Source: Microcebus murinus
Lineage: Eukaryota; Chordata; Mammalia; Primates; Cheirogaleidae
Length of the DNA stretch: 64,000 nucleotides
Direction: 5' to 3'
Assembly: GCF_040939455.1 (NCBI RefSeq)
Contig: NC_134136.1
Span: 99,808,014 to 99,872,013 of the forward strand
Shown: positions 35,070-45,250 of the stretch, in pieces
Numbering within the stretch: position 1 is the stretch's first letter
Layout of the letters: the number at the start of each line of letters is the position of its first letter
Notes under the pieces: generated by a model
What the model saw: only the letters and a program-made list of their open reading frames with translations
Told to the model about the DNA's origin: nothing
The model's database searches: none
Made by a program: the position numbers and the translations under genes

Positions 35070-35265
35070 TTGAGACGAGATCTACTGTGTGATTGTGAGC
35101 AAGTTACTGAGCTCCTTTAGGCCTTAGTTTCCTTATCGGAAAAGTGGTTATAATATAGGGATCTATGTCTTAGGGTTGTTGTGAAAGCTAAGTGAAATTG
35201 TACATGTAAAGTACTTAGCAGAGTGTCTGCAACCATGTATGTGCTCAGTAATTGGGCTTCATTAA
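35070..35265 (+). repeat. MIR SINE
   Basis: Sense MIR: 'gtgtgattgtgagcaagtta', 'ggccttagtttccttatcgg', 'tagggttgttgtgaaagcta', 'catgtaaagtacttagcaga', then a cagtaattg tail. Confidence 0.8.
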
Positions 35266-35267
35266 AA

Positions 35268-35432
35268 ATTTATATATGTAGATATGACTGTGCACACTCA
35301 CACATATATTCATAATCACTCATACATATATACACTTGCATGTATACACATATACACTCTTGCATGTGTACACATATACATGCATATAATGCATATAAAA
35401 TGCACACATATACTAATATATGGCTGAATAAT
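35268..35432. repeat. Degenerate TA/CA-rich simple repeat
   Basis: An imperfect array of acacat, atatac and tgcat words, including several 'cacatatacac'-like strings. Alternating purine-pyrimidine character throughout. No coding content. Confidence 0.8.
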
Positions 35433-35909
35433 AGACTATTCCATGAATTGGAATGATCAGATCAATATATACCTCAAACCATTTTTTTTTCTTTCTTTCT
35501 CTCTTTGCATATGCCTTTCCCTATCATTGTTCTATTCGCCTTAAGGTTATCGTCCCATTAAAGCACTATTATCCTTGGGATTGGTCACTCTCCACCCACC
35601 TGAACTTCACTGTAATGTGGGTTGGGGGATGGGACATTCAGAGCACCAGGCTCTGAGGGCACAGTGGCTGTAGGAAAGCATTTGAGGATAGGCATGGGAT
35701 ACAGAAGCAGATTCAAGTTGGTCACATTGGTGCCTGCCTCCCTCACAGGGTGCTCAGGGCTGTTACAGAGTGGAGGGAAGGCCATCTTGACCTGATAGTA
35801 CATGTTGACTTTTAGCAAGGTCTTTTCTCTCTCTCTCAGAATCTTGTCACTCACCACATCTTTGGATGTGGGCCTTCAGTTGTCCAAATAGGGGAGTGTA
35901 CATGGCAGT
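35433..35909. other. Unassigned sequence
   Basis: Contains a T/CTTT-rich patch at 35481-35505 and a TC-rich patch at 35823-35840. No gene or named repeat. Confidence 0.45.
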
Positions 35910-36245
35910 CATATAGACCTCTCTGATCTGGCCCCTGCCTGCCTCACCAGTCTTGGCAAGTTTCACTTTCCTTTGCTCTCTATACTCACTCCTACTTCAT
36001 AGGTCTTATTTCAAGATGCTACATTTTCTCTAACCTCAGGACCCTTGCACATGCTGTTTTTCTGCTTGGAATAGTCTTCTTACACTCTTGGCCTAGCTAT
36101 ATTTCATTTATCCATCAGGCATCAGCTCAAATATCACTTCCTTAAGGAGACTTCACCAGCCTCTTCCAAGACTAGGTTTGGGTCTCTACTATGTGCCGCT
36201 AGTACTTTGTTCTAACTTTTTTTATCCCCAGAGCTTAGCACGTGG
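35910..36245 (+). mobile_element. L2 LINE 3' region
   Basis: Consensus-order L2 blocks: 'acctctctgatctggcccct', 'gcctgcctcaccag', 'cctcaggacccttgcacatg', 'ctgtttttctgcttggaata', 'catcagctcaaatatcactt', 'aaggagacttcaccagcct', then 'tatccccagagcttagcacg'. Confidence 0.85.
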
Positions 36246-37392
36246 GATGTGTTACTATTTGCTGTTGAAAAGATATGGATGGTGAGAGTTGGGAGGAAGG
36301 AGAAGGAAACTGACATTGAATTCCTTTATTTGCCTCCTCTCCATTCTAGTTAAAATTCATTCCTGGACTCCTAGGATAGAAGCTGTTTAAGGAGAGGAAA
36401 CTGCTACAGTTGGAAAAGAAGAAAAAAAAAAAGGTATTTTCACAGCTCATGTGAATTTCTTTACTTTCTTTCAAATTCTATGGCATGACAAGAATCTCTT
36501 ATCCTATCAGCCCCAGGGGCTAAATTGTTAGCTTGTGGCTCTGTGAAATGTATCTTCCCCATAAGCTCAGTTGCAAAATGGGTACTTTATAAATCTTAGA
36601 AATAAACACACACTTTACCTTTTCTTTCTTAGTAGGTGGGAGCACCAAGATTTTCTGGGGATTTGAACATTTCTTTCACAACACCGTGCAGGAAGTGGTT
36701 TATCATTTTACTTTGAGTTGATGTTCCCGGTAATAACATTCACATACCTAAGATGGATGTAATTGTTTAGCTGTCACCCCCAAACTTAGTCATACCATTG
36801 ATCTGACATCAGAAAGTACTTATTCTATTGATCTAGTGTCAGATGGGTGGGATATAATAGTAATAATGGGCTTTGATTGACATCTTGAGTTGACAGATTA
36901 TCAAGTCACATTTTCCCACAACCAAACTGCTGACAGGCTTGGAACTTTTCCTTGCCTACACAGATTCTCTTGACCTTTAACTTCTTGTTACATGTGCTAA
37001 ATCCAGTACTCATTTAATGGCACTGGGAACACTCCCAATTCAGCTCATTTAAAAGACACAGATGGAGAATCTAGAGTTGTCTAAACTTAGCTGAGAGCAT
37101 TACACAGAAGAAGTAAACAACAAATATTGTTGAATGAACAAGTAAATTTAAATTTATGGCTTATATACTAAGGAAGGTGGTCAGATGACACTGACCATGG
37201 TATCTCAGGCATGCAGAGGTAAACTGTCACAGCAGCTGGGGCCAGCCTGCATCAGTTATGACAAATATTCGAGGGCAGCTAGGGCGCTGACCAGAATAAG
37301 GAGGTAGGCAGGGCCTTATGTAGCTTGAAATCAGGGGTGCCAGAAAGGAATTCATACCCAAGGCCACACCTTTAGCCCTTTAGTTTTGTGGT
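36246..37392. other. Unassigned sequence
   Basis: No gene or recognised repeat apart from an A-run at 36421-36432. Confidence 0.45.
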
Positions 37393-37560
37393 TTCAGGGT
37401 TTGCTCCATGGTGTGTTCCAGGACCAGCAGCATCTGCATCCCTAGGGAGCTTGTGAGAAGTGTAAATTTCCTGCCTCCACCCTAGTCCTACTGAATCAGA
37501 ATCTGTATTTTTAACAAGATCTCCAGGTGATTCTCATTAAAGTTTGAGCAGCACTAGTTT
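37393..37560 (-). mobile_element. MER5A-like (hAT-Charlie), diverged
   Basis: 'aggaccagcagcatctgcat', 'gagcttgtgagaagtgtaaa', 'ctactgaatcagaatctgta', 'aacaagatctccaggtgatt' and 'gtttgagcagcactag' follow antisense MER5A, more diverged than the neighbouring copies. Confidence 0.7.
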
Positions 37561-38261
37561 AAGCGTTTCATCCCTCTTCAGATGCAAATGTCTTAAAGCA
37601 AAATCCTTCCTACCACTGCAGGAGTTGAGACTCTAGGTTTTAGGTTCTTAATCTTCACATTTGACCTTTAGAAGGTCAGAGTTCTTACTTATAAGCAAAA
37701 TAAACATTCTTGGGCTGATCTAAGTGATTTATTATTATTGCTTGGCTCTCAGAATGACTGAGAAGGATGGGGAACCAGGCTGAGAAACTGAAACAAGGGC
37801 TGCTTGTTAGCTAGGACCTCAGCCACAACAACATCATAGAACCAGTTTGGTGGGGACATTGCTGCCATCATCACTGAGGCCACTGCTGCTACTATGAGGT
37901 AGTGGTGCACTGGAGCCAGCTTATATCAGCTTGTGAAGGCCAGTTAGTTGCCTGCCTCTCCTCCCAATTCCACCTTTACTGTTGTCTAGTCCATTTGGAA
38001 GCTTGAAATCAGCTGTGATGGGAGTTTTTACACTATTGAAATCAGCAAATGCTACAGATCAGGGATTTTTTTTTTTTTTTTGAGAGATGATTTATCAGCA
38101 CTGAGTCTATTGCTGGTACCTGGCCCTGCTTCTCCTGGAAACTGGATGTTGCTACTGTAATTGATGTTAAGGTAGACATTTTCCTGTCCTCCTTACCCTC
38201 ACCTTTTTTTTTTATTTTATATCTCTAGCCTGAGGAAAGTGTCTTGTGATCTGAGTCTAGA
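37561..38261. other. Unassigned sequence with a T16 tract
   Basis: T-run at 38066-38081 and a shorter T-rich run near 38204-38213. No gene or named repeat. Confidence 0.45.
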
Positions 38262-38310
38262 TTGGTGTTTCCTATCTTTGGCTGCACAATAGAATTACTT
38301 GGAGAATTTT
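38262..38310. mobile_element. hAT-type relic, left part (split by Alu)
   Basis: 'tttggctgcacaatagaatt' and 'acttggagaatttt' match the end of a common nonautonomous hAT-like element family of mammals that I cannot name with certainty. It continues at 38649. Confidence 0.55.
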
Positions 38311-38648
38311 ATTTTATTTATTTATATATTTTTGAGACAGAGTCTCGCTCTGTCACCTGGGCTAGAGTGCCGTGGTGTCAGCCTAGCTCACAGCAACCTC
38401 AAACTTCAGGGCTTAAGGGATCCCTCTGCCTCAGACTCCTGAGTAGCTAGGACTACAGGCATGCGCCATCATGCACGGCTAATTTTTTCTATATATTTTT
38501 AGCTGTCCAAGTAATTTCTTTCTATTTTTAGTAGAGATGGGATCTTGCTCTTGCTAAGGCTGGTCTCAAACTCTGGAACTCAAGCCATCCTCCCGCCTCA
38601 GCCTCCCAGAGTGCTAGGATGACAGGCATGAGCCACCATGCCTGGCCA
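38311..38648 (-). mobile_element. Alu dimer with 14-bp target duplication
   Basis: Complete antisense dimer from the TTTA-rich tail complement to 'agccaccatgcctggcc'. The linker contains the complement of the lineage-type gaaagaaatta block ('gtaatttctttctattttta'). Flanked by ACTTGGAGAATTTT at 38297-38310 and 38649-38662, perfect. Confidence 0.95.
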
Positions 38649-38722
38649 ACTTGGAGAATTTTAAAAATTACTAATACTTGGCTTCCAACTCAAGAAATTC
38701 TAATTTAATTTGTTTGACGAGG
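38649..38722. mobile_element. hAT-type relic, right part
   Basis: 'aaaaattactaatacttggc' and 'gaaattctaatttaattt' continue the element interrupted by the Alu. It is then truncated where a MER5A begins. Confidence 0.5.
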
Positions 38723-38724
38723 AA

Positions 38725-38910
38725 TTATCAAAGTGTGGTCCCTGGACCAGCAGCATCAGCATCACTTGGGAACTTGTTAGAAATGCAAATTCTTGGGCCC
38801 CACTGCAGACCTACTGCATCAGAAACCCTGGAGATAGGGCCCAGTGATCTGTGTTATAATAAATTCCCCAGATGGTTCTGATGGAGCTAAAGTTTAAGAA
38901 CCACAGTCTA
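38725..38910 (-). mobile_element. MER5A (hAT-Charlie)
   Basis: Well preserved antisense MER5A: 'atcaaagtgtggtccctgga', 'ccagcagcatcagcatcact', 'gttagaaatgcaaattcttg', 'agacctactgcatcagaaac', 'ctaaagtttaagaaccacag'. Confidence 0.9.
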
Positions 38911-39194
38911 GGGGGGAGAGTTTGGCATGTGGACTTAAAGAGAAATCCTCAGGTCATTCAAGAGTACAGTCAAGGTTGAAAACTAGTGGGCTAATAGTTT
39001 ATTACAGGGCTCTGTGTGTCTGCCCTCACGTATAGGGACTATGGCTGGTTAATCCAGTGGGTAGAAGCATACGATGGTAGGCTGAGATTAAATAGGGTCT
39101 GAAATCTGCATTTGTGGTAAAGATCAGTAGATTCCAGTTTGGACTCTCAGAAGTCAGACATATGGGCCATCTAATTGAACTCTTTTGTAGGATT
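38911..39194. other. Unassigned sequence
   Basis: Under 300 bases between two hAT relics; nothing recognised. Confidence 0.45.
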
Positions 39195-39412
39195 GTCAGT
39201 AGAGTACTACCATTGGAAAGTGTTTCACCTAGTAATTTCCAAAGACTATAACCCTCAAGTCAGAACCCTCTGGGGTACTGGTTAGAATGCTGATTCTTGA
39301 GCCCCACCTCATACTGAATCAGATTATAGGGGATGGGATGGGTAGAGCCTGGACATCTACCTTTTGAACAATTTCCTCACAGCACTCTTGGCAACACGTT
39401 TTTGAACCACTG
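39195..39412 (-). mobile_element. Diverged hAT-Charlie relic (MER5-like)
   Basis: 'tactggttagaatgctgatt', 'cttgagccccacctcatact', 'gaatcagatt' and 'acacgtttttgaaccactga' follow the block order of MER5-type elements but with extra text. The family is uncertain. Confidence 0.5.
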
Positions 39413-39885
39413 AATTGGTCTGGGGAGGGAGAAGGACTTGATGATTAATGGCTTAAACCCAAGTGAGGCATTTTTGGTCTGGAGCTGAGTCTGTGGACTG
39501 CTCATAAAGCCCTGACAAAAATAAAAGCCACGTAGATGCTAACAAACTACAGGGAGGATAGCAGAAAAACTAAGAATTCCAGATGAACATTCGACATGCT
39601 TCTGGATTTGAAAACAGCAAAAAGCTATACAAACTGGAATCTTTTGGATCTCTTTCCTAAGTGTATTTGACCTTGTGTTAAAATAAGAAGGGAGACAAAT
39701 GTAAAGAAGCAACTTCATTTTTATTTCAGTTTTTATTGGGTTTAGTATAAACATCATTAAAGTTTAAATTCTGACAACTTTTGAATGCAAGACTCATTGG
39801 AGAAGGTGATATTGGGTAGATCTTATTGTTTTAAAATTAGCAACATGCACTAATTTCAAAAGAATTTTATGTTCTTTTTGATGCT
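39413..39885. other. Unassigned sequence
   Basis: No gene or recognised repeat. Confidence 0.45.
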
Positions 39886-39889
39886 CTCT

Positions 39890-40000
39890 GACAGTTTTGG
39901 GAGATAGGTATATTTATCCTCATGTCTCAGATGGGGAAGTCAGGAAATTGAGTAAATTACTTGTACTTTTAAGTGTTGGACCTGGGATATGAATGCAGGA
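39890..40000 (-). repeat. MIR SINE fragment
   Basis: Antisense MIR core: 'gataggtatatttatcctca', 'cagatggggaagtcaggaaa', 'ttgagtaaattacttgtac', 'gacctgggatatgaatgcag'. Confidence 0.65.
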
Positions 40001-40078
40001 TTTGTTTAAAATAAATTTTAAGCCCACAATTTCTTCTCTATGACATTTTGCGATTGAGAAAAAAAATAACATCGCAAG

Positions 40079-40110
40079 TTTTTTTTTTTTGTTTGTTTGT
40101 TTTTTTTTTG
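40079..40110. repeat. T-rich simple repeat
   Basis: T-runs separated by GTTTGTTTG. Confidence 0.9.
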
Positions 40111-40499
40111 GTAGCAAATTGGTGAAATCACACTGTGGGAAGGAACAAAGGCAGAAGGTAGACAGTAAAGGTGAGCTAGTTGATCAGAAGGCCAAATGAA
40201 GTTATTTTGTTCTTAAGTGGTTTAAGCAGAGTCAATAAACCATCAGTGGCCGTGAAAGAGACAAGCTGACAGCTGAGGACATAATCTTGGATGTAGTTTT
40301 AATGCTAACTGGCTCCTGGTCCCTGAAGATACAAAGTCCAAGAAAGTTTCAAGGTGAGTTAGACCAACTAAGGCCTGTGGAAGGAATTATGTCTAGATTA
40401 TGCAGTGATTGGTCATACTTGAAAGGTATGAAATCATTAAGAGTATTTTTTAGAATGTGGTTTTAAAGTTTGAAATGTTTTATTTGACATATTGCTTTC
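40111..40499. other. Unassigned sequence
   Basis: No gene or recognised repeat. Confidence 0.45.
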
Positions 40500-40615
40500 T
40501 TTGTGAGGCAAGTAAGACTTTATTTTACGGAGAGGAAACTGAGGCTTAAGAAGTTTCTGGAATTTACCCAAGATCACAGAAATAAGCTGACTGGAATTTT
40601 CTGACCACAGTACCT
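40500..40615 (-). repeat. MIR SINE fragment
   Basis: Antisense MIR core: 'ttttacggagaggaaactga', 'ggcttaagaagtttctgg', 'tttacccaagatcacagaaa', 'taagctgactggaatttt'. Confidence 0.65.
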
Positions 40616-40714
40616 AATTATGTATGGGGATTTGTAAATAGTTTAATCTTACAATAAGTTATGTATTTCTTTTGTATTAATTGGTATTAAGAATGGTAAG
40701 TGTTCATACTCAGT

Positions 40715-40802
40715 GATTTAAATAACTATTTATTGATGCCTGGGTCTCATCTCAGAGATTTTGATTTAGTTGATCTGAGGTGAGGCCTGGGATTCGGGAC
40801 TT
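40715..40802. mobile_element. hAT-type relic, left part (split by Alu)
   Basis: 'ttgatgcctgggtctcatct', 'cagagattttgatttagttg' and 'ggtgaggcctgggattcggg' belong to the same element type as that at 38262/38649. It is interrupted at 40803 by an Alu. Confidence 0.6.
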
Positions 40803-40803
40803 T

Positions 40804-41110
40804 ATTTATTTATTTATTTATTGAGACAGGGTCTCACTGTATATATATAGCTCACTATATATATATAGCTCACTATATATATATATAGCTCACTGTAACC
40901 TCAAATTTCTGGGCTCAAGCCCTCAGCCTCCCAGGTGGCTGGAATTACAGGCATAAGCCATTATACCCAGCTAATTTTTCTTATTTTTTGTAGAGACAAA
41001 GGTCTCGCTGTGTTGCCCAGGCTGGTCTTGAACTCCTGGCCTTAAGTGATCCTCTTGCCTCGGCCTCCCAAAGTGCTGGGATTATAGGCATGAGCCACTA
41101 TGCCCGGCTG
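40804..41110 (-). mobile_element. Alu dimer carrying an internal TA-rich tandem array
   Basis: Antisense Alu with TTTA-rich tail complement and a near-duplicated target (gattcgggactt at 40791-40802; gatttgggactt at 41111-41122). The stretch 40833-40893 is replaced by a tandem array in which CTCAC recurs at 40833, 40851, 40869 and 40889, separated by TATATATATAG words. The rest of the dimer, from 'tgtaacctcaaatttctg' onward, is ordinary and lacks the lineage-type linker, so it is probably an older (AluJ-like) copy. Confidence 0.92.
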
Positions 41111-41165
41111 GATTTGGGACTTTTAAAGGGTGATCCTGATGTACAATAAAGTGAGAACTACTGGA
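41111..41165. mobile_element. hAT-type relic, right part
   Basis: 'acttttaaagggtgatcctg' and 'aataaagtgagaactactgg' complete the element split by the Alu. Confidence 0.55.
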
Positions 41166-41534
41166 CTAGAAAACTCTCCCTCTCTTGCTCTATTATCTCA
41201 CCCTTGCCCTCTTTTGGGAACATTTTTGGGAACATGAGGCCATAAACAAAGCACTGTCATTAATCTGTTAGCATAACAGCAGGCCAGGGAGTAGCCTGGC
41301 AAACCCACTTATAAATCGGAAACATAAATTTCACACTCAGTCAGATTTGGAGGTTAGCATCATCTTTCATTCATCTGGAGACCTTCCTGAGCCTGTCATA
41401 GCTAAAGACCAAATGCTGGCTCATTTCCACCATGCTTAATGGGGGCTTTTATTTGCTCTCTAATGACATGGCAGTTGAGAGCTTGTTGTGATGAGAGCCT
41501 TTAGTGGATGGAATAAGAAATTATTCTTGAAGTT
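41166..41534. other. Unassigned sequence
   Basis: No gene or recognised repeat. Confidence 0.45.
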
Positions 41535-41700
41535 TTACAAATGTGTTTGTGCTTCAGTTTCAGCACCTATAAAATGGGGTAACAGCACCAACCTCTTAAT
41601 GCTAGTGGGAAAGTTAGATGGGATAAATTTGCGTATAGCACCTAGAACCCTCTCTGGCACAAAAAGTAGCTCTTTTCTAAATGGTAGGTATTACAACTAG
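41535..41700 (+). repeat. MIR SINE
   Basis: Sense MIR: 'gtgcttcagtttcagcacct', 'ataaaatggggtaacagcac', 'ggaaagttagatgggataa', 'gtatagcacctagaaccc', 'ggcacaaaaagtagctc'. Confidence 0.7.
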
Positions 41701-42356
41701 TCCCCTGGCTTTTTCTCATTAGACTTGAGGCTCAGCTAAGGCAGTCAGAAACTGAAAAACCCAATCAAAATATTAAGCTCTTCCTTGGACAAGTAGTTAG
41801 TGTGTAAAATAATGATATAAATAGAGCCCAGATTTAACATAAACATATACATTTAACATATATGCTAATTGCTTTTCTTTCCAGGAGAAGTATTCAAATA
41901 TTTGTTGAATTGAAATGACGTTAGTCAGAGTTTGGCTTACCCTCACATCCTCAATATGAATTCCACTTGCAGTCTAGATTCATAATAAAAATAATGCTAG
42001 GTAAATTTTTCATTAATTTAGGTTAGAATTAGGTAGCTGAGCTGGATAGACATAAATTTACAAGCCTAGTGTTTGGGTAAACTTCTAATCCTTTCCCTTT
42101 CCAAACATTTTTGGCCCTTACTGGACTATGGGCTCACAGCTGTCAGGTGATATTTAGTTTAATTCTACTTTAGGTGCATTATTGTTATTATTTTTTAGGT
42201 GTTCTTTTTTCTTGGTGAAAGAGGGCTGATTTAAATGTGTGCTTTGAGTATTTGAACAAAATACAGTTTTCATCTCCTAAAAGTAAGGGCAAAGAGAAAT
42301 CAAGAAATATTTCCTTTTTGACTTGCACGCTTTTCTTCTGAGACTCCATGGCAGTA
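41701..42356. other. Unassigned sequence
   Basis: No gene or named repeat. The last part could be the 3' end of a retrocopy (see the tail at 42357-42398). Confidence 0.4.
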
Positions 42357-42398
42357 AATAAAGAACCTTGGAACAAAAAAAAAAAAAAAAAAAAAAAA
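42357..42398 (+). other. AATAAA plus A24 tail: possible retrocopy 3' end
   Basis: AATAAA at 42357-42362 is followed 12 bases later by 24 uninterrupted A (42375-42398). This is the layout of a polyadenylated transcript inserted by L1 machinery. I recognise no SINE, LINE or known gene upstream, and I found no target duplication. Confidence 0.4.
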
Positions 42399-42399
42399 G

Positions 42400-43010
42400 C
42401 ACCACTGCAACTTGTCTTGTCACGTTCTGCTCACCCCTACACCTGATTTCAAATGTAAATTGCACGGCATTTAGCGCTAATGAAAATACTCTAGTGAAGG
42501 AAATTGTTAAGATTTTCTGGTGCTCCCCTAGGGGTAATATTAAAAACCCCGTTACTAACATCTCACTCTGAGAAGACAAAAATGTGCACTGAGAATACAA
42601 AAGCCCTGTTGGCATCTAAATGTGGGCCAATTAATTTGCTGTTATCGATGTGTGGATTTATGAGGGGATGTAAAAGTAGGACCCAGGAAAGCTATTGAGA
42701 TCCCCGTATTGTGGGACTCCTTGACCCTGGATTTTCAATGCTTGCTTAATCATGGCATTCTGCTTTCTATTTATTTATACAGTTGCTTCAATGAACAAAT
42801 TAATAATTATACAGCACATTGACAAACATGCGGGTAATATTTGCCAGATTTTAAATTAATTTAATTCAAGGGCCACTTCATTTACAGGATTCATCCGCAC
42901 ATCAGGAATCAGCCTTACCTCGTTGCTATTCATGCTATACCAAGATTTTTCATCATTTTCTCCCTTCTTTTCTTCTCTGCAGACAAAGACAGCACAACTT
43001 GCCATGCCAA
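42400..43010. other. Candidate conserved non-coding element
   Basis: No repeat recognised over 600 bases. AT-rich, with several homeodomain-type TAATTA/ATTAAT words (ccaattaatttgctg at about 42629; aattaataattatac near 42799; ttaaattaatttaattc near 42851) and an ATCGAT at 42646-42651. This composition is typical of developmental enhancers, but conservation cannot be judged from one sequence. Confidence 0.35.
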
Positions 43011-44061
43011 ATAAATAGACACTAACAGGCAGGTGGAAGACAGATAGATGACAGACAAATAGGAATACAGATAAATGCACAGATGACATAAATTTAGAAG
43101 GAAGGATAATAGCTGTTACTATGATATGTGGAAAACAATTAGATTCCACTAAAATCTTGTATTTATTTTCTCTTTAGCTCCAATTTGCAATTTATTTTCT
43201 CTTGTTTCACACCCACAAGCCTTCTTCACAATTTACAGACTGGAAATTCAAATGAATAGCTTATAGTTCCAGAAATGATCATTCTTCTTGGAAACAGAAA
43301 AGCCATGTAAAAATGGAACTTCATGGGCTTGGAAAGCCAGGCAAAATTCTGGGTTGCATTGTGTATCAGTGAGGTTTGAGTGAAAGTTAATTATCAGATT
43401 GGATTACATAGAAGGGGTCAGTTGCTTTTAGGAAATTGCAATTGAACAACCACACATAATTGTATTTGGGTTTGTAAGAAAGGAAAAAGATTTTAATTAA
43501 ATTGTGGTATATTATCATATATATGGTTGTGGCTAAAGATGAAACCTTGGCCAAAAATAGGAAGGAGTCACACCAAGAAAATTAAGGAATCAGTTTTCAT
43601 GTATATGCCTTCATTATACATGTCAGAATGTAAACATATTGATGGAGCCAGGGTTTTTGTTGTTAAAGGAAAGTGTGGACATCAAATACATTATCTTATA
43701 TTCATGGCCAGTAGTGACATCTAATGGAGTATTAATTTAGCTCAAACAGGAGAACCATAAGCCAGAACCCAGTTAGCAAGTTCGCATATTATTTTTTGTG
43801 CTGCTGGCATTCTCTGATTTTGGGCATTAGCTGGTCATAGTTGGCTCACAGGCTTTATAAATTCATATAACTCAGTTGACAGTTCATTGTTAGGGGAGAT
43901 CAAAATTTTTGCTACATATTGTTCACTAATTTTACATATCCTGGGTATGGATCAATATCTATGACAAGATTATGCTAAAATTGGTAACCATTTTCAATGA
44001 AACCATCACAGGATATGGTGCTTAATAATATCTACCACCAAAAATACAGATGTAGATTAGT
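43011..44061. other. Unassigned sequence
   Basis: No gene or confident repeat. Confidence 0.45.
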
Positions 44062-44085
44062 GTTTTGTGTGTGTGTGTGTGTGCA
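44062..44085. repeat. (GT)n microsatellite, short
   Basis: GTGTTTT followed by about nine GT units. Confidence 0.9.
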
Positions 44086-44151
44086 TGTACCATAATATTA
44101 AGAGATATTTACTTTTTCTCATGAATGTATTCATTACAATTGGTTTAGGTT

Positions 44152-44164
44152 TTTGTGTGTTTGT

Positions 44165-44206
<42 letters not shown>
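44152..44206. repeat. (GT)n microsatellite, long
   Basis: About 20 GT units broken by single changes (TTGTTG, GCGTG, ending TATGTG), only about 70 bases from the previous GT tract. Confidence 0.95.
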
Positions 44207-44208
<2 letters not shown>

Positions 44209-44209
44209 A

Positions 44210-44689
44210 GAGTGGGGAATCCATAGGGTGACATTGGTAAAGATAAATCTTTTCTCTGTGGGGAGATAAATATCAAGCCTAGGATTATATTACAGAATCA
44301 GAGAATACGCTGCATATGTGCATAGCTGTTTATCCAGAATAAATTATTCTTAGAATACTGTATTTTCATTTTCTAAGCAGAGAAGGATATTTGGGTACAA
44401 TGCTGTAGGGTGGCTCTTATTATTTTTTTTCAAAAAAAAAAATGGAGCAACCATTAGAGAAAATCAGGCAAAGACTAGGCAGATAATTTTAGTGCAAGCA
44501 GGCTTTTGCTTCAGTACCCGAGATAATTGTCTCAATCTCGTTTTTACTCTGCAGGGTCATAGATGTCAAAAGGCATTTCCACATGCAAGTGGAAATTGTG
44601 TAATACATAGCCCAGAAATTATGTCTTTTACTAAAAAAAATCAGGTAGACCTATATGCCATAATAATTATAAAAATTAAACTAGCATTT
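44210..44689. other. Unassigned sequence
   Basis: No gene or confident repeat. Confidence 0.45.
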
Positions 44690-44890
44690 ATTTGGTTATA
44701 TTAATATGCTATTTGTATTAACTAGTTTTATTAATTACCTAATTACTGCCCGCTAGGGTAATTACTCATCTTGATTAAATGAATGTTGAAAGGTGAAATC
44801 ATAGGCATGAATTTGGTAATCATTTTCCTATCTAGAATAATAATGCTGAGGGCAGATGCTTAATCCATTTAATACTCACATTGATTGTAG
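44690..44890. other. AT-rich block with clustered TAATTA-type words
   Basis: Within 44730-44770 there are attaattacctaattactg and ggtaattactcatc: several TAATTA/TAATTAC words in about 40 bases, with taatcattttcc and cttaatccatttaat further on. No repeat family recognised. Possible homeodomain-bound element; inference only. Confidence 0.3.
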
Positions 44891-45044
44891 AGCTAGAAGG
44901 AGATTATACGGTGTAGTTCATAAAACTAGTGTAACTAAATAGAATATTGAAGCAAATAGGTATACATTAGAAGCACTTAGTGGTGTTTCCTTGATAAAAA
45001 GGAGCATTAAAATGGATGATTTGAAAGTCACTTTAAAAAGGTGT

Positions 45045-45250
45045 AGTGGAAAAAGCAAAGACATTGGCACCAGATGGACTTGAGTTTGAATCTTAGCTTT
45101 GTATGGATTGGGGAAAACAACCTCACCTCTTTGAGTCTTATTTTCCTATTCTGTACAATGTCAACATTGTATTCAATATCAATTTCTAGTATTGAGAGGA
45201 GTGAATTAAATAATGTTTGTAAAGTATCTGGAACTGAGGAAACATCTTTT
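45045..45250 (+). repeat. MIR SINE
   Basis: Sense MIR: 'gtgtagtggaaaaagcaaag', 'ggcaccagatggacttgagt', 'ttgaatcttagctttg', 'ctcacctctttgagtcttat', 'tttcctattctgtacaatg', 'gtttgtaaagtatctggaac'. Confidence 0.75.
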
